Source of the DNA: Streptomyces sp. Ag109_O5-1
GTDB lineage: Bacteria; Actinomycetota; Actinomycetes; Streptomycetales; Streptomycetaceae
NCBI RefSeq assembly: GCF_003814875.1
Contig: NZ_RKQF01000001.1
Coordinates: 2,480,001 to 2,544,000 of the forward strand
Length of the DNA: 64,000 nt
Direction: 5' to 3'
Below are positions 35,259 to 44,874 of the stretch, piece by piece. The notes under the pieces were generated by a model. The model saw only the letters and a program-made list of their open reading frames with translations, had not been told where the DNA came from and made no database searches. Position numbers and translations under genes: made by a program. Position 1 is the stretch's first letter; every line of letters starts with the position of its first letter.

Positions 35259-36467
35259 ATGGAGTTCCGGCAGTCCAACAAGCTCAGCGAGGTCTGTTAC
35301 GAGATCCGCGGACCGGTGATCGAGCACGCCAACGCGCTGGAGGAGGCGGGCCACAGCGTGCTGCGCCTGAACACCGGCAACCCCGCGCTGTTCGGCTTCG
35401 AGGCGCCGGAGGAGATCCTCCAGGACATGATCCGGATGCTCCCGCAGGCGCACGGCTACACGGACTCGCGTGGCATCCTCTCCGCCCGCCGGGCCGTGGC
35501 GGGGCGCTACCAGACGCTGGGCCTGGAGGTCGGCGTCGACGACGTCTTCCTCGGCAACGGCGTCTCGGAGCTGGTCTCCATGGCCGTACAGGCGCTGGTG
35601 GAGGACGGGGACGAGATCCTGATCCCGGCCCCGGACTTCCCCCTCTGGACCGCCGTGACGACCCTCGCCGGCGGCAAGGCGGTGCACTACCTCTGCGACG
35701 AGCAGTCCGAGTGGTACCCGGACCTGGCCGACATGGAGTCGAAGATCACGGACCGCACCAAGGCCGTGGTCATCATCAACCCCAACAACCCGACCGGCGC
35801 CGTCTACCCGAAGGAGATCGTGGAGGGCATCCTCGACCTGGCCCGCCGGCACGGCCTGATGGTCTTCGCGGACGAGATCTACGACCAGATCCTGTACGAC
35901 GACGCCGTCCACCACTCGACCGCCGCCCTCGCCCCCGACCTGGTCGTCCTCACCTTCTGCGGCCTGTCCAAGACCTACCGCGTGGCCGGCTTCCGCTCGG
36001 GCTGGCTGGTCGTCACCGGCCCGAAGCAGCACGCGAAGGACTACCTGGAGGGCCTCACCATGCTGGCCTCCATGCGGCTGTGCGCCAACGCGCCCGCCCA
36101 GTACGCGATCCAGGCCGCGCTCGGCGGCCGCCAGTCCATCCGCGAACTCACCGCCCCCGGCGGCCGGTTGTACGACCAGCGCACGGTGGCCTGGGAGAAG
36201 CTCAACGAGATCCCGGGCGTCTCCTGCGTCAAGCCGAAGGGCGCCCTCTACGCGTTCCCGCGCATCGACCCCAAGGTCCACCCGATCCACGACGACGAGA
36301 AGTTCGTCCTGGACCTGCTGCTGCAGGAGAAGATCCAGGTCGTCCAGGGCACCGGCTTCAACTGGCCCACCACCGACCACTTCCGGATCCTCACCCTCCC
36401 CCACGCGGAGGACCTGGAGACGGCGATCGGCCGGATCGGGCGGTTCCTGAGCGGCTATCGGCAGTAG
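35259..36467 (+). CDS. PLP-dependent aminotransferase, AlaA/AspC type I
   Basis: A 402-residue class I/II aminotransferase similar to glutamate-pyruvate aminotransferase AlaA. It has VLRLNTGNPALFGFEAP, the substrate/PLP segments IINPNNPTGAVY and VFADEIYDQILYD, and the PLP Lys in GLSKTYRVAGFRSGW. The terminal Arg region is HFRILTLP. Monocistronic, 63 bases from the divergent HxlR gene. Confidence 0.94.
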   Translation: MEFRQSNKLSEVCYEIRGPVIEHANALEEAGHSVLRLNTGNPALFGFEAPEEILQDMIRMLPQAHGYTDSRGILSARRAVAGRYQTLGLEVGVDDVFLGNGVSELVSMAVQALVEDGDEILIPAPDFPLWTAVTTLAGGKAVHYLCDEQSEWYPDLADMESKITDRTKAVVIINPNNPTGAVYPKEIVEGILDLARRHGLMVFADEIYDQILYDDAVHHSTAALAPDLVVLTFCGLSKTYRVAGFRSGWLVVTGPKQHAKDYLEGLTMLASMRLCANAPAQYAIQAALGGRQSIRELTAPGGRLYDQRTVAWEKLNEIPGVSCVKPKGALYAFPRIDPKVHPIHDDEKFVLDLLLQEKIQVVQGTGFNWPTTDHFRILTLPHAEDLETAIGRIGRFLSGYRQ

Positions 36468-36627
36468 CGGCCGGCTCCCCCGGCACGCATGCCCGGGCGT
36501 GAGGGCGCGGGCGGGGCCCGCGGGCAGGGCGGAGTTCGGGCGGGCGCCCTGGGATCACGGGACCGGGAGCGGGCCGAATGTGCCGTGCCAGGTGCGACGG
36601 CCCCGCTCCCCCGGGTAACCCGTCCCC

Positions 36628-37158
36628 ATGACCCAGCGTCCGCTGCTCCTCCTCGACGTCGACGGCCCCCTCAACCCGTTCCGGGCCAGGTTCCTGTGGC
36701 ACCGCGGGTATGTGACCCGCAGGCAGCACCCCGCCAACTGGTCCTCCCGTCAGAAGCCCGGCTCCCGGAAGCTGCGCAGGGGGCTGCGGGTGCGGCTGCA
36801 CCCGGGGCACGGGGCCCGGCTGCTCGCGCTGCCGTACGAGCTCGCCTGGGCCACCACCTGGATGCATCAGGCCAACGAGATGATCGGGCCGGTCATCGGG
36901 CTGCCCGAACTGCCCGTCATCGAGTGGCCGGAGCTGTTCGCCGAAGACCCGGACGGGCTGTACTGGAAGACCCGGACCGTCGTGGAGTGGACGGCGGGAC
37001 GGCCGTTCGTGTGGGTGGACGACATGGTCACCGGAAGCGATGTCCGTCATGTCGCCGAGCATCACGACGGCCCGGCACTGCTCCTTCCGGTCGATCCTCG
37101 GCACGGCCTACGGGCGCGGGAGTTCGCCGAACTGGAACACTGGGCTCTTAGCCTCTGA
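36628..37158 (+). CDS. HAD-like hydrolase (SAK-type HAD domain)
   Basis: A 176-residue protein of the HAD domain group found in Swiss-army-knife RNA repair proteins. The nucleophile motif is LLLDVDGPLNPF and the metal Asp pair is VWVDDM. The middle contains ELAWATTWMHQANEMIG, matching the family core. Its stop is 3 bases before the start of the phosphatase gene, so the two form an operon. The substrate is unknown. Confidence 0.87.
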   Translation: MTQRPLLLLDVDGPLNPFRARFLWHRGYVTRRQHPANWSSRQKPGSRKLRRGLRVRLHPGHGARLLALPYELAWATTWMHQANEMIGPVIGLPELPVIEWPELFAEDPDGLYWKTRTVVEWTAGRPFVWVDDMVTGSDVRHVAEHHDGPALLLPVDPRHGLRAREFAELEHWALSL

Positions 37159-37161
37159 GCC

Positions 37162-37761
37162 ATGGGTGATCTCTTTCTCGTCCGGCACGGTGAGACCGAG
37201 TGGTCGCGGTCCGGACGGCATACCAGCTGGACCGACGTGCCGCTCACCGAGCACGGGCGGGCGGAGGCGCAGCGGCTGGTGCCGTTGATCCGCTCGCACC
37301 GCATCGGCGCCGCCTTCGTCAGCCCGCTCCAGCGGGCCCGGGAGACCGCCGAGCTGATCGGGGTGCCCGACGCGCGCGTGGACTCCGATCTGCGGGAATG
37401 GGACTACGGCGGCTACGAGGGCGTGACCACCATGGAGATCCAGCGCACCCGGCCGGGCTGGTTCCTGTTCACGGACGGGGTGGCGCCCGGTCCGCCGGAG
37501 CATCCCGGGGAGACCCCGGAGCAGGTCGGGGAGCGCGCCGACCGGATGCTGGCCAAGGTCGACGCGGCCCTCGCGAACACGGAGGGCGTCGTGCTGCTGG
37601 TGGCCCACGGCCACTTCCTGCGCGTCCTGACCGCCCGCCGCCTCGGCCTGCCCCCGTCCCAGGGGGCCCTCTTCCAGCTGGCGACCGGGACGCTGAGCCG
37701 ACTGGGCACGGAACACGCACGGCCGGTGATCGCGGGGTGGAACACCCGGCCCGGCACCTAG
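37162..37761 (+). CDS. Histidine phosphatase family protein
   Basis: A 199-residue phosphoglycerate-mutase-like phosphatase. The catalytic motif LVRHGETEWS is at the N-terminus, with Arg in SPLQRARETAELIG, Glu in LREWDYGGYEG and the second His in LLVAHGHFLRVL. It is translationally close to the HAD gene. The probable substrates are small phosphoesters. Confidence 0.94.
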   Translation: MGDLFLVRHGETEWSRSGRHTSWTDVPLTEHGRAEAQRLVPLIRSHRIGAAFVSPLQRARETAELIGVPDARVDSDLREWDYGGYEGVTTMEIQRTRPGWFLFTDGVAPGPPEHPGETPEQVGERADRMLAKVDAALANTEGVVLLVAHGHFLRVLTARRLGLPPSQGALFQLATGTLSRLGTEHARPVIAGWNTRPGT

Positions 37762-37839
37762 CGGGACCCCGCTGTCAGTCCCCGGTCGTAGCCTTCGGAG
37801 AAGGGATCAGTACCGCTCGGCACCGGGAAGGAGCACGCC

Positions 37840-38460
37840 GTGACCCGACCACCCACCGCCGCGCAACGGCGGGTCATCGACGCCGCCGACCCGGTCACCG
37901 GGCGGCTGCGGGGTACGGAGGCACAGCTGGCGGCGCTGGTGAGGCACGGCCTCGCCTTCCGGCACCCGCGGCCGCCGCACGACCACTTCCTGACGCCCGC
38001 GGGGCACCGGACACGGGACGCGGCTCCGCAACCCCAGGCGGCGGCCCGGCCGGAGCCAAACGGGGTGTTCGCCCCGCGCGTCGGCGGTGCGGAGACGGCC
38101 GACGACGGGCCCGCCCGCGCACGTGAGGTGCACAGCGCCTGGCAGGGGCTGCTGGAGCTGCGCCGGATGACCAATCCCGACGCCGCCGTGGACCGGCCGT
38201 GCGGCTGGGAGCGTGCGCATCTGGTGCGGGCCGCCGCGCTCGCCCTGGAGGCGGCCGGGCATCCGCCCGAGGGGCCGGACCGCGCCGGCTACCGGGTCCG
38301 GGCGACCCCGCAGCCGGAGGCGGTCGCCGTGTACGAAGCGGACGGCGAGCGGTTGCGGGCGTGCGAGGCCACGCTGGAGCGGGCCGGCTGGCAGACCGGC
38401 GAGTACACGGAGCCCCGGACCAGAACGCGCTATCTGCTGGCATCGCCGCGCCGGGTGTGA
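37840..38460 (+). CDS. Hypothetical protein, 206 residues
   Basis: Starts at GTG 37840 after GGAAGGAG. The N-terminal 60 residues look like a small winged-helix or similar helical module (AAQRRVIDAADPVTGRLRGTEAQL, then LTPAGHRTR). A Pro/Ala linker leads to a second part (YRVRATPQPEAVAVYEADGERL, then CEATLERAGWQTGEY). I recognise no family. No signal or membrane segment. Confidence 0.7.
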   Translation: MTRPPTAAQRRVIDAADPVTGRLRGTEAQLAALVRHGLAFRHPRPPHDHFLTPAGHRTRDAAPQPQAAARPEPNGVFAPRVGGAETADDGPARAREVHSAWQGLLELRRMTNPDAAVDRPCGWERAHLVRAAALALEAAGHPPEGPDRAGYRVRATPQPEAVAVYEADGERLRACEATLERAGWQTGEYTEPRTRTRYLLASPRRV

Positions 38461-38517
38461 CGGGCGTGCCAGGATGCAGACGGAAGATCAGTGCGCCGTA
38501 CACGAGAAGGGGAAGTC

Positions 38518-38940
38518 GTGAGCGAACCGTATTCCGTCCGCGTCACGGTCCGTGGTTACGAGACCGATGTACAGGGCCATCTGAACCAGGCGGTGTACAT
38601 CAACTACGCGGAGCACGCCCGCTGGTCGCTGCTGCAGGCGGCCGGGGTCAGCCAGGCCCGGCTGATAGGCCGGGGCGTGGGCCCGGTGGCACTGGAGACG
38701 ACCATCCGGTACAAGCGGGAGCTGCTCGCCGGTGACGAGGTCGATGTGACCTGTGCGTTCGAGTGGAGCGGCGGCAAGACGTTCCGGATACGCCAGACGA
38801 TGACCAAGGCGGACGGCACACCGGCCGCCGAGGTCGACGCGGTCGGCGGGCTGCTGGACCTGAAGGCCCGGAAGCTGGTGGCCGATCCGCGTGAGATCTT
38901 CAAGGAACTCACTTCGGACCCGGAGCTTTTCGGGCTCTAG
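38518..38940 (+). CDS. Acyl-CoA thioesterase (hotdog fold, 4HBT)
   Basis: A 140-residue hotdog thioesterase of the YbgC/FcbC type. The catalytic region is YETDVQGHLNQAVYINYAEHARW; the Asp/His pair and helix match 4-hydroxybenzoyl-CoA thioesterase-like enzymes. GTG 38518 is preferred because GAAGGGG precedes it and the family pattern starts directly after it. The substrate is unknown. Confidence 0.91.
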   Translation: MSEPYSVRVTVRGYETDVQGHLNQAVYINYAEHARWSLLQAAGVSQARLIGRGVGPVALETTIRYKRELLAGDEVDVTCAFEWSGGKTFRIRQTMTKADGTPAAEVDAVGGLLDLKARKLVADPREIFKELTSDPELFGL

Positions 38941-38957
38941 AACCCCGCGAACTCCGT

Positions 38958-39359
38958 CTACGCGTCGAGCAGTTCGGGATTGTGCTCGGCGTCGTAGACC
39001 GCCCGCGCCTGTGCGATGTACCCGCGGTTGCGCTCGGCCCAGTCCGTCAGCCGCTGCAAGGTCTCGTGCAGCTCATAGGCCACCGGAGTGAGTTCGTACT
39101 CCACCTTCGGGGGCACCGTCGGATGGACGGTGCGGGTCACCAGTCCGTCGCGCTCCAGGTTGCGCAGCGTGAGGGTGAGCATCCGACGGCTGATGCCCTC
39201 GATACCGCGCTCCAGCTCGGTGAAGCGGATGGGGCCGTGTGAGGCCGCGACCAGGATCTGGACGCTCCATTTGCCGGCCACCCTGTCAAGAACCTCGCGG
39301 ACCGGGCACGCGTGCGCGTTCACGACCTGCGACGTAACACCGGTGTTCCTCAGGGACAT
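38958..39359 (-). CDS. HxlR-family transcriptional regulator
   Basis: A 133-residue single-domain HxlR regulator: CPVREVLDRVAGKWSVQILVAA with the family N-terminal Cys, IRFTELERGIEGISRRMLTLTL and the wing DGLVTRTVHPTVPPKVEYEL. A Cys at this position can act as a redox or electrophile sensor in HypR/YodB-like members. Divergent from the MFS exporter at 39487 and probably its regulator. Confidence 0.93.
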   Translation of the reverse strand: MSLRNTGVTSQVVNAHACPVREVLDRVAGKWSVQILVAASHGPIRFTELERGIEGISRRMLTLTLRNLERDGLVTRTVHPTVPPKVEYELTPVAYELHETLQRLTDWAERNRGYIAQARAVYDAEHNPELLDA

Positions 39360-39486
39360 CGACCTGCCTCCTTACGCCGGCCTCCATGGTCACCCACGAT
39401 GTACTCCGTTACAAGTCGTGCACCAAGACCCCGTCGGAAACCGGCGGTTCCCCTGGAGACTACGGAAAATCGGAGGCCACGCCGCC

Positions 39487-40926
39487 ATGACGGCCCTCAC
39501 CTCGTCACGGACACGAACGCCGCACCGAACATACTCCCGCTGGGCCTCTCTGGTCGTGCTGTGCGCGGGAGCCCTCATGACGATCCTGGACGGCACCATC
39601 GTGACCGTGGCGATGCCCGCGATGCAAACGGACCTGGGCTTCTCGGGGGCGGGGCTGGCCTGGGTGGTGAACGCCTATCTGATCCCGTTCGGCGGGCTTC
39701 TGCTGCTGGCCGGCCGGCTGGGTGACCTGCTGGGCCGGAAGCGGATGTTCACGGCCGGGATCGCCGTGTTCACCGTGGCCTCCGTGCTGTGCGGGCTGGC
39801 GACGAGCCGGGCACTGCTCGTCGCGGCGCGGGCCGTCCAGGGTGTGGGCGGGGCGATGGCGTCGGCGGTGGTGCTCGGCATGCTGGTGGCCCTCTTCCCG
39901 GAGCCGCGCGAACAGGCCCGCGCCATCGCGGTGTTCAGTGCGGTCGGGGCGGGCGGGGCCACGCTGGGCACGTTCCTCGGCGGGGCGCTCACCCAGGCGC
40001 TGAGCTGGCACTGGATCTTCCTGATCAATCTGCCGATCGGCGTCGTCGCCTGGCTGGCGGCGGTCCGGGTGCTGTCCCCGGAGCCCTCCCCGGAGCCCGG
40101 CCCCGGACTCCGCGACGGCGCCGACTACCCAGGGGCGGCACTGGTCACCGGTGCGCTGATGCTCACGGTGTACGTCATCGTCGGCTCCGGTGACCGCGGC
40201 AGGACCGCGACCCTGCTGCTGGCGGCGCTCGCCCTCACCCTCTTCGTGGCGTTCGCCGTCCGCCAGACGCGTACCGAACGCCCGCTGCTGCGCCCGAGAC
40301 TGTTCCGTTCCCGGCTGCTGACCGGCGCGAACGCCGTGCAGATCCTGATGATCGCGACGATGTACGGCTTCCAGTTCATCGGCGCGCTCTACATCCAACG
40401 CGTCCTGGGCTTCGACGAGTTGACCACCGGCTTTGCCTTCCTGCCGGCGCCCCTGGTGATCGGGCTCCTGATGATGACCCTGTCCGCGCGGACGGTCGGC
40501 CGCTTCGGGGCGTATCCGGTGCTGCTGACCGGGCTGGTCCTGATCGCCGGCGGCATGGCGCTGCTCAGCCGGGCCCGCGCCGACGGTTCCTACGCGGCCG
40601 ACGTGCTGCCGCCCATGCTGCTCCTCGCGGCCGGGTTCGCCGCCGCGATGCCCCCGCTGACCGGTCTGGCCATGTCCGGCGCCCCCGAGGAGGACGCCGG
40701 TCTGGCCTCAGGGCTCTTCAACACCACGCAGGTGGTGGGCGGTTCACTGGGGCTCGCGGCGCTGTCCACGCTGGCGGCGAGCCGTACGGACACCCTGCTG
40801 GCCCGGGGCACGGAGCTGGTCCCGGCCACGGCGGAGGGCTACCGGCTGGCGTTCCGGGTGGCGACCGGGATCGCGGTGACGGCCCTGGCGCTTGCCGGGG
40901 CGATGCTGCGGCCGCGGAACCGGTGA
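39487..40926 (+). CDS. MFS drug exporter, DHA2 (14-TM) family
   Basis: A 479-residue proton-coupled multidrug exporter. Motif D1-like DGTIVTVAMPAM is in helix 1, motif A GRLGDLLGRKRMF in loop 2-3, and motif C-like GAGGATLGTFLGGAL in helix 5. About 14 hydrophobic segments are present. It is divergent from an HxlR regulator, a common drug-inducible pair. Confidence 0.94.
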   Translation: MTALTSSRTRTPHRTYSRWASLVVLCAGALMTILDGTIVTVAMPAMQTDLGFSGAGLAWVVNAYLIPFGGLLLLAGRLGDLLGRKRMFTAGIAVFTVASVLCGLATSRALLVAARAVQGVGGAMASAVVLGMLVALFPEPREQARAIAVFSAVGAGGATLGTFLGGALTQALSWHWIFLINLPIGVVAWLAAVRVLSPEPSPEPGPGLRDGADYPGAALVTGALMLTVYVIVGSGDRGRTATLLLAALALTLFVAFAVRQTRTERPLLRPRLFRSRLLTGANAVQILMIATMYGFQFIGALYIQRVLGFDELTTGFAFLPAPLVIGLLMMTLSARTVGRFGAYPVLLTGLVLIAGGMALLSRARADGSYAADVLPPMLLLAAGFAAAMPPLTGLAMSGAPEEDAGLASGLFNTTQVVGGSLGLAALSTLAASRTDTLLARGTELVPATAEGYRLAFRVATGIAVTALALAGAMLRPRNR

Positions 40927-40975
40927 AACGGGGCGTGGCCGCGCACAGGAACAGCGGTGCCGGTGCGGCGGTGCC

Positions 40976-41830
40976 TCAGCCCACCTCGAAGAGCCCCTTG
41001 TTGTCCTCGGCCCAGGTCCGGAAGGACCGGGCCGGCCGGCCCAGCGCCTCGGACACGTCCTCGGTGACCACCGCGTTGCCTCCGGCGCGGACGAACGCCA
41101 GGCCGTTCAGGGCGCCATCGGCCTGGCGCGCGTCCATGCCCCACGCCGTGCGGAGGAAGTCCCGGGTCTCGTCCGGGGACAGGTCCCGGGTCGGGACCGG
41201 GCGGCCCAGGACCTCGGCGAGCACGCCGGCCTGGCCGGGGACGCTGATCGCCTCGGGACCGGTCAGCGTGTACGTCCGCCCCGCGTGCCCGGCGTCGAGC
41301 AGGGCCCGCACCGCCACTTCGGCGATGTCGCGCGGATCGATGACACCCGACGCCCCGTCCCCGGTCATATTGGGCACCGCCTCGCCCGCACGGAGCGCCG
41401 GGAGCCAGGTCAGCACGTTGGAGGCGAACGACGAAGGCCGCAGCACCGTCCAGGCGAGCCCGCTGTCCCGCACGGCCCGCTCCCCGTCCACGTGCCACAT
41501 CGAGGAGGGACCGGCATCCGCATCGCCGGTGGCGATGGCGGAGAGCTTCACGAGCCGCTCGACGCCCGCGGCCCGGGCCGAGGCGACCAGCGCCGCGTCC
41601 TGTCCCTCGTCGGGGCCGGGCGGACGGAGCAGGAACACGGCCGTGGCACCGGCCAGCGCGGGATCCACGGACACCGGGTCCGTATAGTCCCCGCGCACCG
41701 CCTCCACCCCGGCGGGGATCTGCGCCCTGGCCGGATCCCGAGTGAGCGCGCGCACCTTGGCACCCCGCCCGGCCAGTTGCCGTACGACTTCACTTCCGAT
41801 GGTGCCCGTGGCACCCGTCACCAGAATCAT
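40976..41830 (-). CDS. NmrA-like NAD(P)-binding protein
   Basis: A 284-residue atypical short-chain dehydrogenase of the NmrA/HSCARG group. The Rossmann motif ILVTGATGTIGSEVVRQL is at the N-terminus, with RGDYTDPVSVD and LRPSSFASNVL. The active Tyr/Lys of classical SDRs is absent, so it may be a redox sensor or a quinone/isoflavone-type reductase. An upstream in-frame GTG at 41839 would add three residues. Divergent from the AraC-type gene. Confidence 0.88.
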   Translation of the reverse strand: MILVTGATGTIGSEVVRQLAGRGAKVRALTRDPARAQIPAGVEAVRGDYTDPVSVDPALAGATAVFLLRPPGPDEGQDAALVASARAAGVERLVKLSAIATGDADAGPSSMWHVDGERAVRDSGLAWTVLRPSSFASNVLTWLPALRAGEAVPNMTGDGASGVIDPRDIAEVAVRALLDAGHAGRTYTLTGPEAISVPGQAGVLAEVLGRPVPTRDLSPDETRDFLRTAWGMDARQADGALNGLAFVRAGGNAVVTEDVSEALGRPARSFRTWAEDNKGLFEVG

Positions 41831-41932
41831 GCGATCCACGGTGAGGCGGCCGGGCCGCTCGGCTCTTGGAAATTCCGGCACGGCCGGCCCGCCCCGGCGG
41901 GGGTGCCGGGCGCTTACGGTGGAAGGGTGCCG

Positions 41933-42724
41933 ATGACCATCGCCAAGCCGCTTCAGACCCTGCCCGAGGCACTGCGCCCGTGGATCGCCGAGGTGCGGAC
42001 CATGTCCTTCACCGAGCCGCCCGAAGGGACGTTCGTGCATCTGCCCGACGCGGTGACCAAGGTGGTGCTGCGAGTGGCGGGGGACGGACGGCGGGACGTG
42101 CTGGCCGTCGGGCCGCGGGTACGGGCGAGCTACCACGAGGGCAAGGGCGACCTCGCCTGCGTGGAGCTGCGCCTCGCGCCGGGAACGGCCCGGCCCCTGC
42201 TGGGAGTTCCGGCCGACGGGCTGGTCGGCCAAGTGGTGCCGCTGGACCGGCTGCCCGGCGGGGTGGCCCGCCGGTTCGCGCGTGAGGTGCGCTGGCTGGA
42301 CCCCGTGGAGGCGCTGCCGCGCATGACCGAGGTACTGCCCGAGCTGCTCTCGGAACAGCTGGATCCGGCCCGGACATCGCTGCTGCGGGCGGGCGTCGAG
42401 GCGTTGTCGGTGCGGATGGACCGGGCGCCCGCCCAGGTGCGGGACGTGGCCCGGGAACTGGCCGTCAGCGAACGCCAGTTGCGCAACCTGTTTGCCGACG
42501 GGGTCGGAGTCTCCCCGAAGCACTACGCCCGTATCGACCGCGTCCGCGCGGTCGCCACCCGGGCGGGCAGCGCCGGCTGGTCCGAACTGGCCGCGGCCAC
42601 GGGCTACTTCGACCAATCGCACATGACGACGGACTTCCGCACCCTGATGGGTGTCCCGCCACGCTCGTACTTCACCGGCCGGCTCCCCGCGCTCAGCCCC
42701 TGCCAGGCGACCCGGCGCCCCTGA
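41933..42724 (+). CDS. AraC-family regulator
   Basis: A 263-residue regulator. The N-terminal DUF6597-like sensor domain is followed by the AraC double helix-turn-helix (VARELAVSERQLRNLFADGVG, then LAAATGYFDQSHMTTDFR) and PRSYF near the end. ATG 41933 was chosen over GTG 41927 because GGAAGG at 41921 is better spaced. It probably controls the divergent NmrA-like gene. Confidence 0.9.
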   Translation: MTIAKPLQTLPEALRPWIAEVRTMSFTEPPEGTFVHLPDAVTKVVLRVAGDGRRDVLAVGPRVRASYHEGKGDLACVELRLAPGTARPLLGVPADGLVGQVVPLDRLPGGVARRFAREVRWLDPVEALPRMTEVLPELLSEQLDPARTSLLRAGVEALSVRMDRAPAQVRDVARELAVSERQLRNLFADGVGVSPKHYARIDRVRAVATRAGSAGWSELAAATGYFDQSHMTTDFRTLMGVPPRSYFTGRLPALSPCQATRRP

Positions 42725-42765
42725 ATTCGGATGCGCACCGAGGTCCCGGCTGCCAGGATCCGGCC

Positions 42766-43380
42766 ATGTCCGCACGACGCGTCAGGCCAAGCTGCTACAT
42801 CTCGGTCGACATCGAGGCCGACGGCCCGATCCCGGGGCCGTACTCCATGCTGAGCATCGGCGCGGCCGTCGCCGGCGCGCAGGACGCCGACGGGTTCACC
42901 CCGGCAGACCCGGAAGAGCGCACCTTCTACCGGGAACTACGTCCGATCAGCGAGGACTTCGTGCCCGAGGCGCTCGCGGTGAGCGGCCTGGACCGGGCCC
43001 GGCTGGCGGTGGAGGGCGCCGAACCGGCCCTGGCGCTCGCCGAGTTCAGCGACTGGGTCGGTGAGGTGAGCGCGGGTGCGCAGCCGGTGATGTGCGGGTA
43101 CCCGGCGTCGTATGACTGGACGTTCCTGTACTGGTACCTGATCCGGTTCACCGGTTCGAGCCCCTTCGGGCACTCCGGCTGCCTGGACATGAAGACGCTG
43201 TACGCGACGAAGGCGGGCCTGCCGCTGCGGGCGGTGGCGAAGCGGACCATGCCCGCGCGTCTCCTCTCCGCCCGCCGGCACACCCACCATGCCCTCGACG
43301 ACGCGATCGAGCAGGCGGACCTGCTCGTCAGTCTCATGGCGTGGCCGGGTCCCGGCGGGTCGGGACCGGTACCTGGTTGA
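42766..43380 (+). CDS. DnaQ-like 3'-5' exonuclease family protein
   Basis: A 204-residue protein with the DEDD exonuclease pattern: ISVDIEADGPIPG (Asp-Glu), the Asp in YPASYDWTFLYWYL and a C-terminal HHALDDAIEQADL with His and Asp. It could be a stand-alone proofreading or RNA-processing nuclease. The last 47 bases overlap the convergent TMEM175-like gene. Confidence 0.87.
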   Translation: MSARRVRPSCYISVDIEADGPIPGPYSMLSIGAAVAGAQDADGFTPADPEERTFYRELRPISEDFVPEALAVSGLDRARLAVEGAEPALALAEFSDWVGEVSAGAQPVMCGYPASYDWTFLYWYLIRFTGSSPFGHSGCLDMKTLYATKAGLPLRAVAKRTMPARLLSARRHTHHALDDAIEQADLLVSLMAWPGPGGSGPVPG

Positions 43381-43954
43381 AGCCGTAGTAGAGGGCGAGC
43401 AGGCCGTGCGCGGCCAGAGTGAGCGGTGCGGAGACGAAGGCCAGGCCGAGCGTGACCGGGTAGCCGAGTGAGCCGAGGGCGAAGCGGGCCCGGGTGCGGC
43501 GGGCCGCCTCGGCGTCGACGCGGGCGTCGAAGAGGTGGCCCGTGCGGGTGAGGTGCCACCACAGGGCCTGGAACGCGGCCGCCATCAGCACCATCACCAG
43601 GCTGTAGACGGCCGCCGCCGTGTGCGAGTCGGCGTCCTCGCGGAGGTATTCGGCGAGCATCGCCGTCGGCCAGGGCACCGCGGACACCACCATCAGCACC
43701 AGCAGGTTCAGGAACATCAGGGTCCGGTCGACCCGGGCGACATAGCTGAACACCTGGTGGTGGTTGACCCACATGATCCCGATGACCAGGAAGCTCACCA
43801 CATAGGCGGCGTACGACGGCCACTGCTCGCCGAGCGCCTGCCAGAGGCTGTCGCCCGCTCCGGCCTTCGGCACCTTGATGTCCAGGACGAGCAGGGTGAC
43901 GGCGATGGCGAAGACCCCGTCGCTGAAGGCCTCGACCCGGCCCGACTCGTTCAT
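43334..43954 (-). CDS. TMEM175-family (DUF1211) potassium channel-like protein
   Basis: A 206-residue integral membrane protein with about six helices. The family signature R-x3-FSDGVFAIAVTLLVLDIKVP opens the protein (RVEAFSDGVFAIAVTLL), where FSD lines the pore of bacterial TMEM175 channels. ATG 43954 gives the signature at the N-terminus. The 3' end overlaps the exonuclease gene by 47 bases. Confidence 0.92.
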   Translation of the reverse strand: MNESGRVEAFSDGVFAIAVTLLVLDIKVPKAGAGDSLWQALGEQWPSYAAYVVSFLVIGIMWVNHHQVFSYVARVDRTLMFLNLLVLMVVSAVPWPTAMLAEYLREDADSHTAAAVYSLVMVLMAAAFQALWWHLTRTGHLFDARVDAEAARRTRARFALGSLGYPVTLGLAFVSAPLTLAAHGLLALYYGFNQVPVPTRRDPATP

Positions 43955-44064
43955 GTCGTACTCCCCCGTCTGCTCACAGTGACTTCCTACCGCCACCCCA
44001 CCGCTTTCCCAAGTTGCCGCGCCAGTCTCAACATCCTTTGACAGCACCCTGCTTGGGAGAACCT

Positions 44065-44874
44065 GTGCCGATCCTGCACGCACGAGCCGCCCGTCGCACC
44101 CTGTTCGCCGCCGTGGGCGCCGCGCTGCTGACCTCGCAACTGCCCTCGGCCGAGGCCGCGGACGCCACCGGACTGGCGGACCCCGTCAAGAAGGACATCG
44201 CGATGCGGCTGGTGAGCAGCGCGGAGAACTCGTCCCTGAACTGGAAGGCGCAGTACAAGTACATCGAGGACATCGGCGACGGGCGCGGCTACACCGGCGG
44301 GATCATCGGTTTCTGCTCCGGTACGGGCGACATGCTGACGTTGGTCGAGCTGTACACGGAGTGGGACGCGGACAACCCCCTGGCGAAGTATCTGCCTGCG
44401 CTGCGGATGGTGAACGGCACCGACAGCCACGAGGGCCTCGACCCCGGCTTCCCGGCGGCCTGGCGGAAGGCGGCGAAGACGGCGGCCTTCCACAGGGCGC
44501 AGCGTCACGAACGGGACCGCGTCTACTTCACCCCCGCCGTGGCGCGCGCCAAGAAGGACGGTCTCGGCACGCTCGGCCAGTTCGTCTACTACGACGCGAT
44601 GGTCATGCACGGCCCCGGCACGGACGCCGTCAGCTTCGGCGGCATCCGCAATCGCGCCCGCAGGCACGCGGCCACCCCGGCGGACGGCGGCGGGCAGCGG
44701 AAGTACCTCAACGCCTTCCTCGACGCCCGCGTGTGGGCGATGAAGCAGGAGGCCGCCCACCGGGACGTCAGCCGGGTCGAGACGGCCCAGCGGGTCTTCC
44801 TCAAGGCGGGCAACCTCGACCTGGACACCCCGCTCAAGTGGAAGGTGTACGGGGACAGTTACGAGATCGCATGA
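44065..44874 (+). CDS. csn: Secreted chitosanase, GH46
   Basis: A 269-residue glycoside hydrolase that cleaves chitosan outside the cell. The twin-arginine-like signal peptide (RAARRTLFAAVGAALL ... AEAAD) starts at GTG 44065, preceded by GGGAGAA. The catalytic Glu is in LVSSAENSSLNW and the catalytic Asp in IGDGRGYTGGIIGF. Length and layout fit the Streptomyces enzymes. The 3' end overlaps the convergent permease gene by 16 bases. Confidence 0.95.
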   Translation: MPILHARAARRTLFAAVGAALLTSQLPSAEAADATGLADPVKKDIAMRLVSSAENSSLNWKAQYKYIEDIGDGRGYTGGIIGFCSGTGDMLTLVELYTEWDADNPLAKYLPALRMVNGTDSHEGLDPGFPAAWRKAAKTAAFHRAQRHERDRVYFTPAVARAKKDGLGTLGQFVYYDAMVMHGPGTDAVSFGGIRNRARRHAATPADGGGQRKYLNAFLDARVWAMKQEAAHRDVSRVETAQRVFLKAGNLDLDTPLKWKVYGDSYEIA

